Below are positions 36,869 to 49,866 of a DNA stretch of 64,000 nucleotides, piece by piece. The notes beneath the pieces were generated by a model. The model was not told the origin of the DNA. It searched no databases and was given only the letters and a program-made list of their open reading frames with translations. The stretch spans positions 471,701 to 535,700 of the forward strand of contig VYZB01000117.1 in NCBI GenBank assembly GCA_013397455.1. The letters are read 5' to 3'. The stretch comes from Crotophaga sulcirostris (lineage: Eukaryota; Chordata; Aves; Cuculiformes; Crotophagidae). The translations under genes were made by a program, and so were the position numbers. Every line of letters begins with the position of its first letter. Positions within the stretch are counted from its first letter, which is position 1.

Positions 36869-37614
36869 CGTGCAAAGAGGCTTTAAAGTGACTCTGTCAA
36901 ACTTACTGTTGGATTGTTCTCTTTTTCCCATTTTTTTAATTGCCATTATTATTTTCTTCAGTTAAAAGTGACATTATTTAAAAGGAAACCTCAGCTCTTT
37001 TAGCTATTTTCAATTACATTCCATTAGTCATGGTGAAAAATATTTATGATTAAAATGTTGGTGTTTGTAACCAGCATTAAGACCTGCAGCTATTGAGATA
37101 TGTTTTGTGGCTGTTTCCTGAGAACTGGACTGCTGAACAGTGCAGGAACAACAGAGGGGATTCTAGGAATTAATAGGTCTTTCCGTTATCCAATATGAAT
37201 TATGCAGAGAACGTGATCGGCACATTGTAATTCTAGACAACAGTTTGTAATTCATTGGAGAAGAAAATGTTCCTCTGTTGCTGGGTTAACAAATCTTAAA
37301 GTCAAACCCTTCTGTCTTAGATACAGAATATCTTCAATAAGTCAGAATTAACTGAAAATCACCTTTATAAGGAGACAAACATCAGAGATAAATCTCATAA
37401 TTGAATTTTATCAAGGTATAAGTCAAACGCAAGTTAAAAATGTTGCCTAAGAATATTCCTCCATGGAAATTAAGGAACTTTCTTGCTCTTTCTAGGGACT
37501 TTAACACTGCCAATTCTTTTGCAGATACAATTTCCTAACTTTCTGCAGCAAAGGCACAGAAGATAGATACCAGCAAGATACCTGTAAGCCACATAGAAGG
37601 TCTGCAGGAGCATG

Positions 37615-37634
37615 TATGTATATATATATATATC
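37615..37634. repeat. Short TA microsatellite
   Basis: About seven TA units within GTATGTATATATATATATAT. Simple repeat. Confidence 0.85.
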
Positions 37635-39099
37635 TCTGTGTCCCCACCAACTCCATATTCCTCGTGTAGGTGAAATAGGGCACTCAAAACAATGAAGTTA
37701 TTCAGAAAATTTTTTGTCTTGCCTTATTAAAAAATTATTATTATTATTTCTTTACATTCAATACTTCTTGCATATCGTCATTGTTCATCTCATTCAGATA
37801 CAGGGAATCACCTTGAGGATGCTCCTAACATTCAGGGTTAATTCTGCAGGCTGTCAGCAATTTTCCAAGCTTGCCAGTCCTTCTGTTTCTAAGGACTGCG
37901 GAGCCCTGCTCCTACCTCATTCTGATAATGATCCTTTACAGTCATCAAAGTCTGAGCTGAATTACTTGACTCAGAACTAACATCAATCAGGGAAATCATG
38001 TGAAATGGTTTTCTAGAACAAAAGAAAGATTTGCGTTTCCTACATTTAGACATCTACCTGAATCTAGACATCTGTATCTGAGGTACTTAACTGGCTCCTC
38101 TATTACAGTCAGTATAAAAATAGCCACTTGCAGGCTGAGATTCCCATCTGCCAAGGCAATTGTTTCTAACACAGGTTATGTGAATAAGTATCTGCAAATG
38201 GCTATTTCTGTCCATTAACTACTAAAACTCGACAAACATACCAAAAAGTTTAGACAGCTAGGTCAAGGTCCAAAAATCAGATAAGGTAAGTCTTATCAAG
38301 AAATCTGCCTATGAATTATTTTATGACAGAGCTGTGTTCTGAGACCTCTCTTGAGAAGACAGGCTTTGTCATAACACATTTAATACGTTAATGCTAACAT
38401 GCACTGTTGAAAGGTGATATAATTAATTCTATAGACTCTTTCAACAATAGAACTCAAACTGTTCACAAATGTTGCTCACAGAACATCATGCTCTGAAGCT
38501 ACAATAACATGAAGACATTTCAAACCAGAAAAATAAAAATGAGAATACATTTTAAGAAATTAGAACACTTCTTAGTTTAGGTATTGTGTTATATTTGTCT
38601 GTTGTTGTTAAGCCTTTTATGGATAAGGCAAGTGATTTGTTATGAACAAGTCCACAGATTTTAAAAACTTAATACATTTTAACACTTACTATTGTACTGT
38701 GCTAAAAACGTGCATCTTGTACACATTATCCACTAGGTACTCATTTTTTATAATTGTCTTTCAAAATATTTCAGTTTTGTAGTCAAAGAGCAGAAAAAAG
38801 TTAATGTAACTGATAACTAAAACCACAACATGAACAGTAAGAACTTTGATGTGCAAATTAGGTTGAAAATGATCTAACTAAATTCTTGTATTCTAATCAT
38901 TTACTGAAAATAAATAAGACAGATTCACTTACAATTTGCTAAAGAAACAAGGAAAGAAATTACAGATAATATTAATAATGAGTAGTTCAATTAATATTAG
39001 TTCTAAATACTTCACAAATGGAGAAGTCAAAAGGTTAAACTGTACTACAGAACATAATTATATCCACATATTATTGACTAAATAGAAACTCTGGACAAG

Positions 39100-39120
39100 A
39101 CATTCTATGATTCTGTGATT
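39100..39120 (+). mobile_element. Isolated CR1-type tail, possible minimal CR1 remnant
   Basis: CATTCTATGATTCTGTGATT has the form of two CR1 tail octamers, but no CR1 3' sequence (for example CCTTCCAAC) precedes it. It may be an extremely truncated or deleted CR1, or chance. Confidence 0.3.
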
Positions 39121-42100
39121 ATTATGTGCTATATGCAAAATGGAGGCAATCTTTACAATAATAAATACCCATTTCCATGCTATATTTTACTGGTGTTTTG
39201 CTTTCTGATAGTGTCATTAAGTACTTTCTTGCTACAGTGATCTCTTAGGCAAAGAAAAAAAAATGCTTGAGAGTTTAAATTAAACATAATAGTGTTTTCC
39301 TTGCATCAATACTTGACTTCTTGCCAATGAAAATCACATCCTGCCAAAGAGACATTAAAAATATATGTTTTAAACATGAATGAGACTTAAGACAGAAATG
39401 TGTGTTATCTTATTTGACTTCTTTTGTACCTAGAATATTTTTTTTTCCTGTTCAAGGCCAAAAATTATGGCAATGAAGTGGAACCAAGTTCTAAAACCTC
39501 AGAAAATCTGGGGCATTTTATTCAAAATCAATGAAATAATGTACTGATATGCATATAAGGAAAGAAAATAGCTACTGAACCAGCCATTCTTTATAGCATG
39601 AAGGTTACTTGAGGCCTTTTTTATTTAAACTTTTCTCCCTCCACTCTTCTCCAAAATATTTCAGTCAACATTGTGCATATCTGACAAATTATATTATGTT
39701 TAGATTTATTCATAATAAAACACGAAACACGAAAATGTTGATCTTTCCTTTCCTTTCTTTTTCCTTCTCTGTTCTTATTCTCTCTTTACAATTAATTTCT
39801 CACTTCTCAGCACTTTTGGGTGTCAGTGAATGAATTTGGGCTGCTCTCATTTGTACAAACCAGGCTTTTTCCTCTGTGTCTGGGTCTAGCTGTTGCTATT
39901 TTGCAAGGGACTGGACTTCTGCCAAGTTCTTTTTGTAAATTGTGGTGACTTTGATTGAGCTTAATGTAAAGATGGGAATTTTGAGTAAACCCCTAAGGTG
40001 ATTGATGTCACTTTCCTGCTTTCACAAACACTCAAAAGATCCTACTCCCACCTCCTGCTGTGCAGGACAAGGACATAACACTCCCCTCTGCAGTCCTTAA
40101 CATATTATATATACACTTTTTAATCTAAGCAATTCTCTCATTTGCTGCTTCTTCTTGTTATTTTTATATTTTTTTCTTTCACGTTGTGCCTTGTAAGCTT
40201 TTGTAGCAGGAACACCTTTGAAACCGCAATTTCAGCAAATGTCCCAGGACAAAGATGGCACAAAGAAATGATGAAGCGAGCCCTTCAAAAGGATGAATGT
40301 TGCTAAACAATTTGTTTGCATACATCTTTGTCTAGCTGCTTAACTTACTTTTAGGGTGGGAGATTGACCTAATTTTCTCTTCATTTGTATGCCTCGAGTG
40401 TACTGCTTCATGCATTATGAAATTTAAATTACATTCCTTCATACTGAGAGCTAAAATGCACTCTTATCTCAAAATCTATCATTTTTTTTAACATGCTCAT
40501 TCATCACGTACACTGATGTATTTCTACTAGGTAAGCCTAACTAAAGTGGATATAATGGACTTATGTCCTGCTCTTTCAAAGAAGCTAATTGAAGCATTGT
40601 TCTAGCACCAAAAGCTATAGTACAAAACCTACAGTTTCACTTTGTCCAAAACTTGGTGAAAGCTGGGGGTGTGGGGTGGGGTGTCTTCCTTAGGTAGATA
40701 CAAGTCTTTCATGAGCTGTTGAGAGGCTCCTAAAGCTGTGAAAGACAACTGAGGAGAGTGCTGACAGATGTAGAGCTCATATATGTTACTGATGAGCACA
40801 GAACAACAATGTAGAAAAGAGACAGCATTTGTATTTAATCTTATAAAGATACAACTTTGTATTCAAGGAGTTCTTGAGGCATACACTTCAGGAAGTTGGA
40901 GTGCTGCTTCACAGGATTTCAATGGCAACACATTTTTCTTCTTTTCTTCACAAAAACCTCCCCTTTTTTGTTAGTCTTGGACATGTGAAGGATTCTAGAT
41001 AGATGAACCTTTGTTCTGGGCATGTATGACCACTCTTCTACACAATGGAAAGGGAAATTGAATTTATGTGGTGTTTCATACACATTGTCTTGCTTTGTAG
41101 TGCTAAGGATAGATCTACAGCAAACTCAAGAACCTGTAAGGTCAGAGTAAATACTTAAACTGAAGTCATGAGAGGTCAGGATACTGAAAATTATGTCTTT
41201 TTTTATAAGACGTTGTAGATGCAAGCTTCAGACTTCAAGTTTCCCACATTTCTAGCTGATCTAATTTGTCACAAATCAGTTTACAGTCTTCAATGTTGCA
41301 AAACCCAGAAGGATATCTATTTAATGATGTATTTTCTAGTCTCAACTAAGCTTTCTCAGAGGAACCATTATCAGAGAAGACAGGATGGAAACATCCTTCT
41401 CTCTTACAGTGGCATAAGAAGAGGTTCATTTTCTGTTCATTTTCTTGTTTATTTTCAGCTGTTTGTTTTATTTCTTCGGATGGAAGGTGGAGTTAGCCTT
41501 GGAGAAATCAAAGTTTCGTATTTACAATGGTCTAAAACAACAGAGCAACAGTTAAAACTTGATAAAGGTAGAGCTATTACACAGTACACTGTATCCAAGA
41601 GCCAGTAAGTAACATTATCCTATGAGAGAGGAAGAATAATAGTCCTTGTCCTGCTTTCACAGTGAATCATGACAGTTGTTGACAGAAGCATAGATAAAGG
41701 TTGGTTTATGTCTTTAAAAGCAATCTTGTATTTCACTGTTAAATATAGTAATGATTTATTCAATTCTGCTTGTAGACTTCTACGGAAAAAAATGAAAAAC
41801 AACACTGTAGAAAGGAAACGCTCAAGAATGAAAACTCAAAATGTCTCTGCACAACTGATGTCATTCTGTCGTTAAGTGACCACATCTATTTGTCAGTGTT
41901 CATCTATGGCAATCAGTCCTGTAGATATAAATCACTGTTTCAATGCCAGTTCTGGACGCAATCTGGGTACCTAAGAATGTAAGGAGCACTGCCTTATGTT
42001 TGCAATTTTTTGTTAGATGTTGACAAAAATTCAAAGGCAAATTCACAGAGACACTGACCATCAGGAAAAGAGAAGAAAATGAGAAGAAAAGAAAAGCCTT

Positions 42101-43948
42101 GAAATGTTCTAAGGTTTTTCTAAAAAAGCAAACAAGAAAGCAATCTAGGCCTCAAAAAAAAAAAAAAAACAAACCATAAACCCAACCAAACAAGGTCATC
42201 TTCATCACTTTCCTATGTTTTCTTTTTGTTGTGTTATCTTTGCCTTGAACATCTGTAAATTAATATGCTACCCTTGGACACAGAAAGAAGTGTTTTATTG
42301 TGTAAGGTTTTCATCTTGTTCAATGGGCTAGAGCACTCAGAGAATAAATGGCTAGTTCCCTGCTTGTTCTTCAGGTTATAAACCAGCTGAAATACTCAAG
42401 GACTAAAAAATAATAAAAGATCAAAGCTATCCCTAATGTTGCGAGAAGGATTACTTCAGATTTGATTCAAGATTAATCTGATAGTTCAAGTTAGCTCTTA
42501 CCTGAATTTAAACAGTTCATATACACTCAAAAACCATTACAAAAAAAGGCTGAAAAGCAATTTCTTACATCTTCAGCTGAGTACCTAAACTAAGAGACAC
42601 AGGGCAAGAAGGCAAAGAAGAAAATGAGTAGAAAGACGATACAAAGCCAGATATGTGAATATAAACATATGAACAAACCCTTTTCTTTTCTGTGAACACA
42701 GACATTTTTTGAGTTCTGATTCAGTGCAGCAATTCCCAAATTCCGTAATGTTCATTTGCATGAGTTTCTCTGCTCTGTACTATCCATAGACCCTTTGTTC
42801 TAAACTGTTTTATCAGCAATGCAAGACTAGAGATTAGGGATAATAAAAAGAGAAAGCCATACAGAAGAGGAAAAAAATTTGTTTGTCTTTATTTAAAGTA
42901 AATTTGAAGTATGTGATACACAGACAATGAAAAACATGGAAAATGCTCATTAAAGTTTTGTCCTAAACAATGTTAAAGTCATATTTCACCTATATTAACT
43001 GAAGTAAAACATGTCAAATACATAAAAGGAAAGAGTAGAGAGCTGCAGAAATGCCGTTCTGCTGGGCAAATGAGTATTATTCTTAGAACTCTGTAAAGAA
43101 AACAGTAATTGATGACAACTGTGAGACAAGAATTTACCCTCATTTTCTCCAGCCAAGCAGAGGAATAAGGAAAAACTGACTACCCTAATCAGTCCTGCCT
43201 CATTCAGAACATCTGATCTGGTTTGGTTCAAAGCACAGAGCCTCTGCAAGAAAAAAAGACAAGGGGAAGATGTAATTTTCAAAGAACAGATTTCTGCTTG
43301 CACACCCTGCAGCAGATTATCTTCTTGCAGCTGAAAGGGCACTGGGTTTCTTCAGTTACCTCTCCCATCCTCAGAGCTGGCTGTTCTAGTCTCTTCCTAT
43401 CAACTTTGTCCTCTAAGAAAAGTTTTTGCTCAGTCCTCGAGAACGGTCGATGATGGAAGAACAAGATGTTATATCTTTGTTGTCCACATAAATACCTAGC
43501 ACAACTTTGCCTCTTGTATTCAGTCTGTAGCTACTGGCATACGAAATGTGAGCAATGTATTTTTGTCATCTTGATTTTTTCAAGATTCCATTATTGCTGA
43601 AGGCAATGAGCTTTAAATAAAAAATCTTCAATGAGAGGAAAAAGGTATATGAGAAGAAAAGGGGAAAAAAATATATGTTGCAGGATAAGGACGTCTGGGA
43701 GTTAGATGTCAGGAATAAGTAAAATCTAACTGCACATATCTCTGCAGAAAACATTTATTTAGACAGTCATTAGGATTTATTCGAAAGGGTCTTTGACTCA
43801 TCTTTCAGAAAGCAACACAGCTAAGCCCAGAAAGAAATCATATAAAAAAGCCCATACTGTAATGGACAGACAAATGATCTTATTTGAAAATGGTATAGGA
43901 TCTTCCTACCTGCTGGGCTTAATTTAAAAATATAGTGATACATTACGG
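39121..43948. other. Unique AT-rich DNA, no gene seen
   Basis: About 4.8 kb without a recognised gene or interspersed repeat. Notable items are a GGTGTGGGGTGGGG patch at about 40668-40682, a SOX/POU-like motif cluster at 40306-40332, an open frame with splice-like borders at 41459-41567 and a 16-base A-run at 42154-42169. Frames of 115-129 codons (41219-41608 plus, 42995-43342 minus) match nothing I recognise. Confidence 0.5.
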
Positions 43949-44027
43949 AAGAAGAAAACGAAAGAAAGAAAGGAAGAAAGAAACAAAGAAAGAAAGAAAA
44001 GAAGGAAAGAGAGAAAGAAAGAAAGAG
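43949..44027 (+). repeat. GAAA/GGAA polypurine microsatellite
   Basis: About 79 bp of nearly uninterrupted purines made of GAAA and GGAA units with a few breaks (one CG, one C). It forces a Lys/Arg/Glu-rich reading frame at 43935-44135, which is a by-product and not a gene. Confidence 0.95.
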
Positions 44028-47000
44028 CTATGTGTTTATGTACTGCTTTATATTCATTTCATCAGTAAATTAAAAAGCAGAAAAGATGTTACGGAAGGTC
44101 ACATCTTCTTGGCTTTCCTGGAACCATTCTTTTAAAGTGATCTCTTAGACATGTTTTTTGAACTAGCAGGCAGTGTCAACAGAAGCTGGTGGTGGAAAAA
44201 ACGTGATGAGATGTGATTTAGCAAACCATAGCTAGACTAAGGTGAGAAATTTGGAGTTGAGCTTTCACTGAAAAATTCTGATTTTTCCAAGTGGAAATTT
44301 TGTGAAGAACAGCCAATGCTGGAAAGGACTGGGAATTTCCTCAGCATAACGATAGAAATGATCAAAGCAAAGAAGACCTATGATTAGCTAACTGCCCAAG
44401 TGCCAGTGTGTTCAGCCATAAGAGACCTTATTTCAATTCTCTGCTTAATATGATTCAGATCAAAGTCTTCTGCATTCTAGCTGAGTGCCCTAAATTCCAC
44501 ATTATAAAATTATTCTCTCTTTACTTAAGTGAATTTTTAATTATTCCGTAAAGAGGAAGAGAGAAAATACGAGAATTTCAGTTGAAAATATAAAAATGTT
44601 CTTAAAACTTTTAATAAAAACACACTCAAATGTAGGACCTATTTTTGTAACAGAGACTTCATCCAGGGTTTACCAGCCTGCTTTAGCACTCTGGCTATCA
44701 GAGATCTTGTCCAAAGAAGACGTATCTTCCCAAAACAAAGGTTAAAGTCTTTGATTTTATCCTGATGTAAAAGTGAGTTCTTTGTTGAATGGGAGGTGAG
44801 TTTGCAATCCTGTAATAGTTTCAGGGTTTTTTTTTAAGATAATTCTGAAAACGTTAAATAAAACTGTGCTCATTATTGAAAACCAATTATTTGTATCTTG
44901 TGTCAACTTTCTAAATACCTTTTTTCTCTGGGCTCCCTAAGTTTAATTCAGCTCAAGTGTTAAATTGCAGTAGTTCTTCCACTCCTAAATTATACTTAGT
45001 CCCCAATACCTATGCAGTTTTGAAAATATTTTCTGAAAAAAAAAGGAATTGGAGAGTGTCTGTCAATCCAAATATATGGTTAACTCAAAACAATTTTTTC
45101 TACTTCTTTTTTTCCAGGTTCCTTTAAATTATTTCCTTTAATGAGATTTAGTAACCAGGACATGCAAGCAGTAACCCATCTAATTATCAACAGGCAGTTC
45201 TAACTATACATTTACTTAGGCATTCAAGCTACATGGCAGGTCTCAGCTGCTTATTGATTTTACTCCATTAAAATAGATGGTTTTGTTTAGCATTGAAAAA
45301 GTGAACAATTTTCCTGACACCAGCCACTTGTTTAACAGTCTTGGAATAATCTATATTTCATTAAAATGATGACTTATTACACACCAAGACTCTCCTGTCT
45401 TCTTAACTATTGATTTAAAGCAGTTTAACACTTGTATAGAATATAATAAATTGGTCTGGACTGGCAGCACTTTGTTATAAAGTCATTCTTAACTATATAA
45501 ACACTGAACTGCAATGTATTAGAGATGCTCCTTTGATTAGTTTCTGGGAAAGGATCTTTCCTACCAAAACAGAGAACAGAGTCAGTATCATTTTTATTTT
45601 TTTTAAAAGCCTCATAAAACTTTTAGATAAGTAGAAGGTATTACAATCAATATTCGTAGCATGATTTATAGTAGAAAGAAGCTTTCCACTAAATTTTAAC
45701 CATAAACCCAGTACTGTAAAGTATTTAGTACAGTAATCCATCTCGTGGATATTTTAAACTGGGCATTAATGGTGCTGAAAAGTCGAGTGGCAGTGAATCA
45801 CCTGTATTAGAGACAAGTAGCTAGGAACTTTATTATGGGAAATGATTCAAACATACCTAAGCCCTTTAGCTCTTTATTCTCCAGTTCTTCTTATTTTCTC
45901 ATATTTTTTTCCTGATTACTTTTTTAGCTGCTGACATCACTAAAACCTTGCTTTGCCATGGTGGAATAGTCATCATCCCAGCACTTTCTACAAGACAAAC
46001 AGCAAATAGAAGAATGTTTCAAACAAAATCTGATTTATGAACTGCCATCAGATACTCCCATGCTGTTGCTATTCCATTTCAGTTCACCTGAATAAACCAA
46101 ACCAGAATCCATTAAAAGTATCCAAAATTATTTTCCTAGAAGTTTTCTGTGAACACTCCAAAGAAGAATGAACAGAAGTCCACTGGATATATTGTTGCTC
46201 CCACACTTTCAACAGGATGCTCATACCCCGGCTGCGTTGGTCTCTTCCTTCAAAGTATGGTGTCTGATGGCAGTAGCAGGATTTAGTCATATTGAAAGGA
46301 CAGTTTCAAATCTGTTCCTGTTTCATAGAGCAGCTAATATTACAAAAGGGAAAAAATCTCTGTAGTGCGGGCAGTATTTTCTACACAGACACTTTTGCCA
46401 CTTCTCAAGTACATACAGTCATACCCTCCTATTGCCCGTCAAGAAAGAGAAACAAGGGAAAGAATATAGCTCATTTTAAGTAGAAAAACATGATGGTTGA
46501 AGTAGAGAAATCTTCAGGAAAAGCCAGATGAGGTTTGGAGCCTTTTTCCTTCTAAATTGGATTTCAAGATGATGATGACAGCCCTAAGAGATAGTAGAGT
46601 GATATTATTATTTTAGTTGTTCAGAGAAGAACATCAGAGTACAGACACCTGAAGTCAAGCAATAGACACTTACTATTTGAGAAATCTTCTAGACAGAAAT
46701 TACTACTGTATTCTAATGACCCAAGAAACGTTTTCAGCTTTTCTGAGCAAACAATCATCCACCTTTCTCCAGTGCAAGGGAGAAGCTTAATATCAGCAAT
46801 TCCTTTTCCACATGACCTTACATTTACATGTGTGCAATAGGTCTAACGCTACCCTACTGCACAAGATTTAACCAGATAAATAATACTGCTCATACGACGT
46901 AGTTTGGACAGTCCTGGGAAGAATTAACCCTGTTGCACACAAGCCAAGGAAATACAGAAAGAATACAGCCAAAATGTCACAACCAGCATGATTCAAGAAA

Positions 47001-48820
47001 CTCACTGTCACCCACCTTTTTTATATCAGTCAGCTCATGACAACAGAGGAGGTCAGAACAGGTCTGAATTACCCCAGAGGGTTTTCTGCAATTCATAGAC
47101 ATTACAATGATGACCTCTGTCCTAAACCAATGTAGAGAAGTTATTCAATATTACTTCTCCAACCAGTCGTGGTCACAATTAACAAATATAATCGATATGT
47201 TTTCTACTTGCAGCAAGAAAACCATATGAGTTATATATTACTGAATTTAACTCATTGAATGACATATATTAACTACAGAAAAATAATATTTTGTAGTGTA
47301 TGCACAGCTGAAACAGATGTTAGGTAATTCAAGCACATGTTGGGTAAAAACATGCTGTAAAAAGCAGACAAAAAGCACAATATGACTGTGAGCAAAGTGT
47401 GCATCAAACCTTATGAAATGTTTACCAGGAAATACTAATGTAGACATAAAAGAATACGCTGAGATCAGTTTATTGTTCACTTTCCTTTTACTGTTTGACG
47501 GTGGCAATTTTATCTCTGTACTCTCAAACTCTTTCTTTGTGATATTTGCTAGGTTTTTCTCATCCACCCTGTATAATCTGCTAGGCTACGTATAACATGG
47601 GCTGTATTTGCATCGGCACCCACTCACCCTGGTCCCCACAGTCAGGCAAATCAGACACCTCTTGTCCCTCAGAAGTCTTCTTTTCCTGTTCTATGGGTCC
47701 AAGTTGTATTTGGTGGGAACCTGAGCTATAAGGATAACATGGGACAAAAGTATATCTACATCTTGGGTTGGTATAGAAGTATTGATTTCTACCTCAAGTT
47801 TCTTACACGTAGATGTCTGTGCGAGGATGCTGACGTGTGTGCAAGGAATCTCAGTTTCCATTACAGGCAGTGGGCAGCCAGGGTTTATTTCAGTTGCCTG
47901 AACCTCCATCTGGGACTGGCAGGTTTGACTAAGGGTTTACAGCAGATCCATGTGACTCTGAAGAAGCAGCTTCATAACATGGGTTATATCCAAGGAGCTC
48001 AAATGGCACCACATGACTGTATTTAGGTAACTGAATAGCACACCTAATTAGTGGAGCCTAGAGTACAATTCAAGCACCTCTAAAATAAACATCTACACTT
48101 ATGTAAATCATTCTCCAGACTTCACTGACTGATTAGAGCTCCTTTGAGTATAGTGGGAACTTGCACATCTGGTGCATAAGTAGACAACTCACCTTAGATG
48201 TCTTAATCTCACACTGAATCTATCGAACCTGCTTTTTTATACCAAACAGGGCCTGGAAACCTGAGGGTTTAGTAAATGAAGCATAGCCTATATTCTTACT
48301 ATCCCCAAACCTATCTCCATGACATAGTGCAGTGACCTGAATGAAAACATGTCAGCTCTGAATGAGCTCCTCTGGGGACCAGTAGTAGGATAACCACAAC
48401 AGTATTGTGCTCTTCCAGGGTTTGTATGTCAAGTTTCTCATTCAGAACTTGTTCAGGTACTTCCAAACATTGCACTGTACCTTTGTGATATATCCTAAAT
48501 GCCTTTCAGTAGTGTGTTAAGTGATGTAGCTAACATCTGTCACATGTAATTTGTCCTCTCTTTTCCACTCCCCAAGGGAAGAATTATGCATGCAGTGTAA
48601 CATTTTGTTTTAGTTAAGAATCCTTGCTTGCTGTTTACACAGTAAAAGACACTGCAACATAGTGGTTGTAAGTTGAAGGTCTCCTGCTGTGAATTCAGAG
48701 CTCTGAGTTTTTGCCCGGTTTTGAAGCTTCACAAAATGCTCCCCTTAGCCGTTTTCTTAGCCATTTGTAAATTACTTCCCATGCAGGACAGCCAAAAGGG
48801 AAAAGTGTTTTGCTACTCAC
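44028..48820. other. Unique AT-rich DNA, weak old-repeat signals
   Basis: About 4.8 kb without a recognised gene. From about 47600 to 48240 the base composition is more GC-rich and includes GTGGAGCCTAGAG, CAAGCACCTCTAAAAT and GTAGATGTCT motifs that recall an old dispersed sauropsid repeat. Overlapping frames on both strands there (47691-48026) are not recognised. Confidence 0.45.
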
Positions 48821-48910
48821 AAGATTTTCTTTTGTTTGTCTGACTGAGAACACTAACATGATGTTAAGTAGCCGTTTGCTGGTGGTTGTAAGATCTTTTG
48901 ATCTCTTCAT
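48821..48910 (-). other. Possible exon, 90 nt, unassigned
   Basis: On the minus strand a pyrimidine-rich tract ending in TTTTCTCATTGAACAG is followed by 90 nt open in one frame (30 codons, MKRSKDLTTTSKRLLNIMLV at its start) and then by GTGAGT, a strong donor-type hexamer. The other two frames carry stops. Length divisible by three and both borders canonical make it exon-like. The translation matches nothing I know, and such combinations arise by chance in a 64-kb window. Confidence 0.2.
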
Positions 48911-49185
48911 CTGTTCAATGAGAAAACAGGAACAAAAGCATGTGCTTTGAGAAAGGAAGAGAGAACAACAAGTTTTACAGTGATCCTCATTTTCTATCTC
49001 AGTCTGTTCCACATAGTCATAATGGTCTTGAAGACATCTCTGCAAAAACGTATATTTGAAGTAAGATCTCTGTGCCCACTTTTTTTCAGCTATCAGTAGG
49101 TGAAGTACTGAAAGGAATCATCAAGGCTCGAAGCAGAATTTAAGAAAAAACACTTTAACCTGAGCTATATTTGCATGAAGACATT

Positions 49186-49235
49186 ATAAATATGGTAAGT
49201 ACAAGAAATCATAAATATGGTAAGTACAAGAAATC
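49186..49235 (+). repeat. Perfect 25-bp tandem duplication
   Basis: A 25-base unit beginning ATAAATATGGTAAGTACAAG occurs twice without mismatch (49186-49210 and 49211-49235). Perfect identity suggests a recent event. Each unit includes GGTAAGT, a donor-like motif, by coincidence or otherwise. Confidence 0.93.
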
Positions 49236-49611
49236 TAGAGGGAGAAAGCTTACTGTTCTGTGCTCATCAAGTCAATTTACAGACCGTCGTGTTTTGCAGG
49301 AACCTCTCAATATTATGTGAAACAAAGTTTTGACCCATTTCGAACTTATTCTGCTGTAGGTGTAAATTCATCTAAATTGAGGTAAGTTCAGATCCTTCCT
49401 GAACAGAAAAGCCAAATCATGTAATTTAGTGTTGCATCCCACAGCCTACTTGCCAGATCTTTGTTTATGCTTATATATACGTTTGCAAAAAACATATCTG
49501 AAAGGATGAAATCCCAGTGCCTACCAATTTAAACTATCCCAGATGTTCCTCCCTTGTAACTATGTAGCATCTTGTTCCTTTTCCTGAGCACCCTAGTGAA
49601 ATAAATTCCCA

Positions 49612-49866
49612 CTAGTCTACTGGTGTAATGTCTACTTTCTGGGGATGGTTAGAAGGGAAAAGAGACAAAAAAAAATCTGTTTCCTCTTTGTATATAGTTA
49701 GTTCATGGGTGTTTATAGTATTGTTTACTGAAATGATAGTTCTGTCCTTCAAAACTGAGCTGACATTAAAAAAATTATAATAATGACGTTCTCCCAGAGG
49801 CACACTACCTGTCTGTATTCCAGACAAAATGTTCAGCTCGTGCAGTTCAGAGTAAAATCAGTTTGA
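49612..49866 (-). other. Unassigned open frame
   Basis: A minus-strand frame of about 84 codons between stops, with a balanced composition (SVPLGERHYYNFFNVSSVLK, later SVNNTINTHELTIYKEETDF). It starts without a clear ATG context and ends at a TAG. No family was recognised. It could be chance, or part of the same decayed gene as the blocks at 51.8-53.7 kb. Confidence 0.12.

Larger units (their letters stand above)
36601..39099. other. Unique AT-rich DNA, hairpins and a TA repeat
   Basis: No gene recognised. Contains two hairpin-forming sites (36625-36649 and 36831-36868), a TA repeat (about 37615-37634) and weak old-repeat motifs of the TAGACATC/TACTTAACTGGCTCC type at about 38045-38105. Confidence 0.5.

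Noticed and set aside
43935..44135. Lys/Arg/Glu-rich 66-codon frame
   Set aside because: It is a translation of the GAAA/GGAA microsatellite and has no other support.
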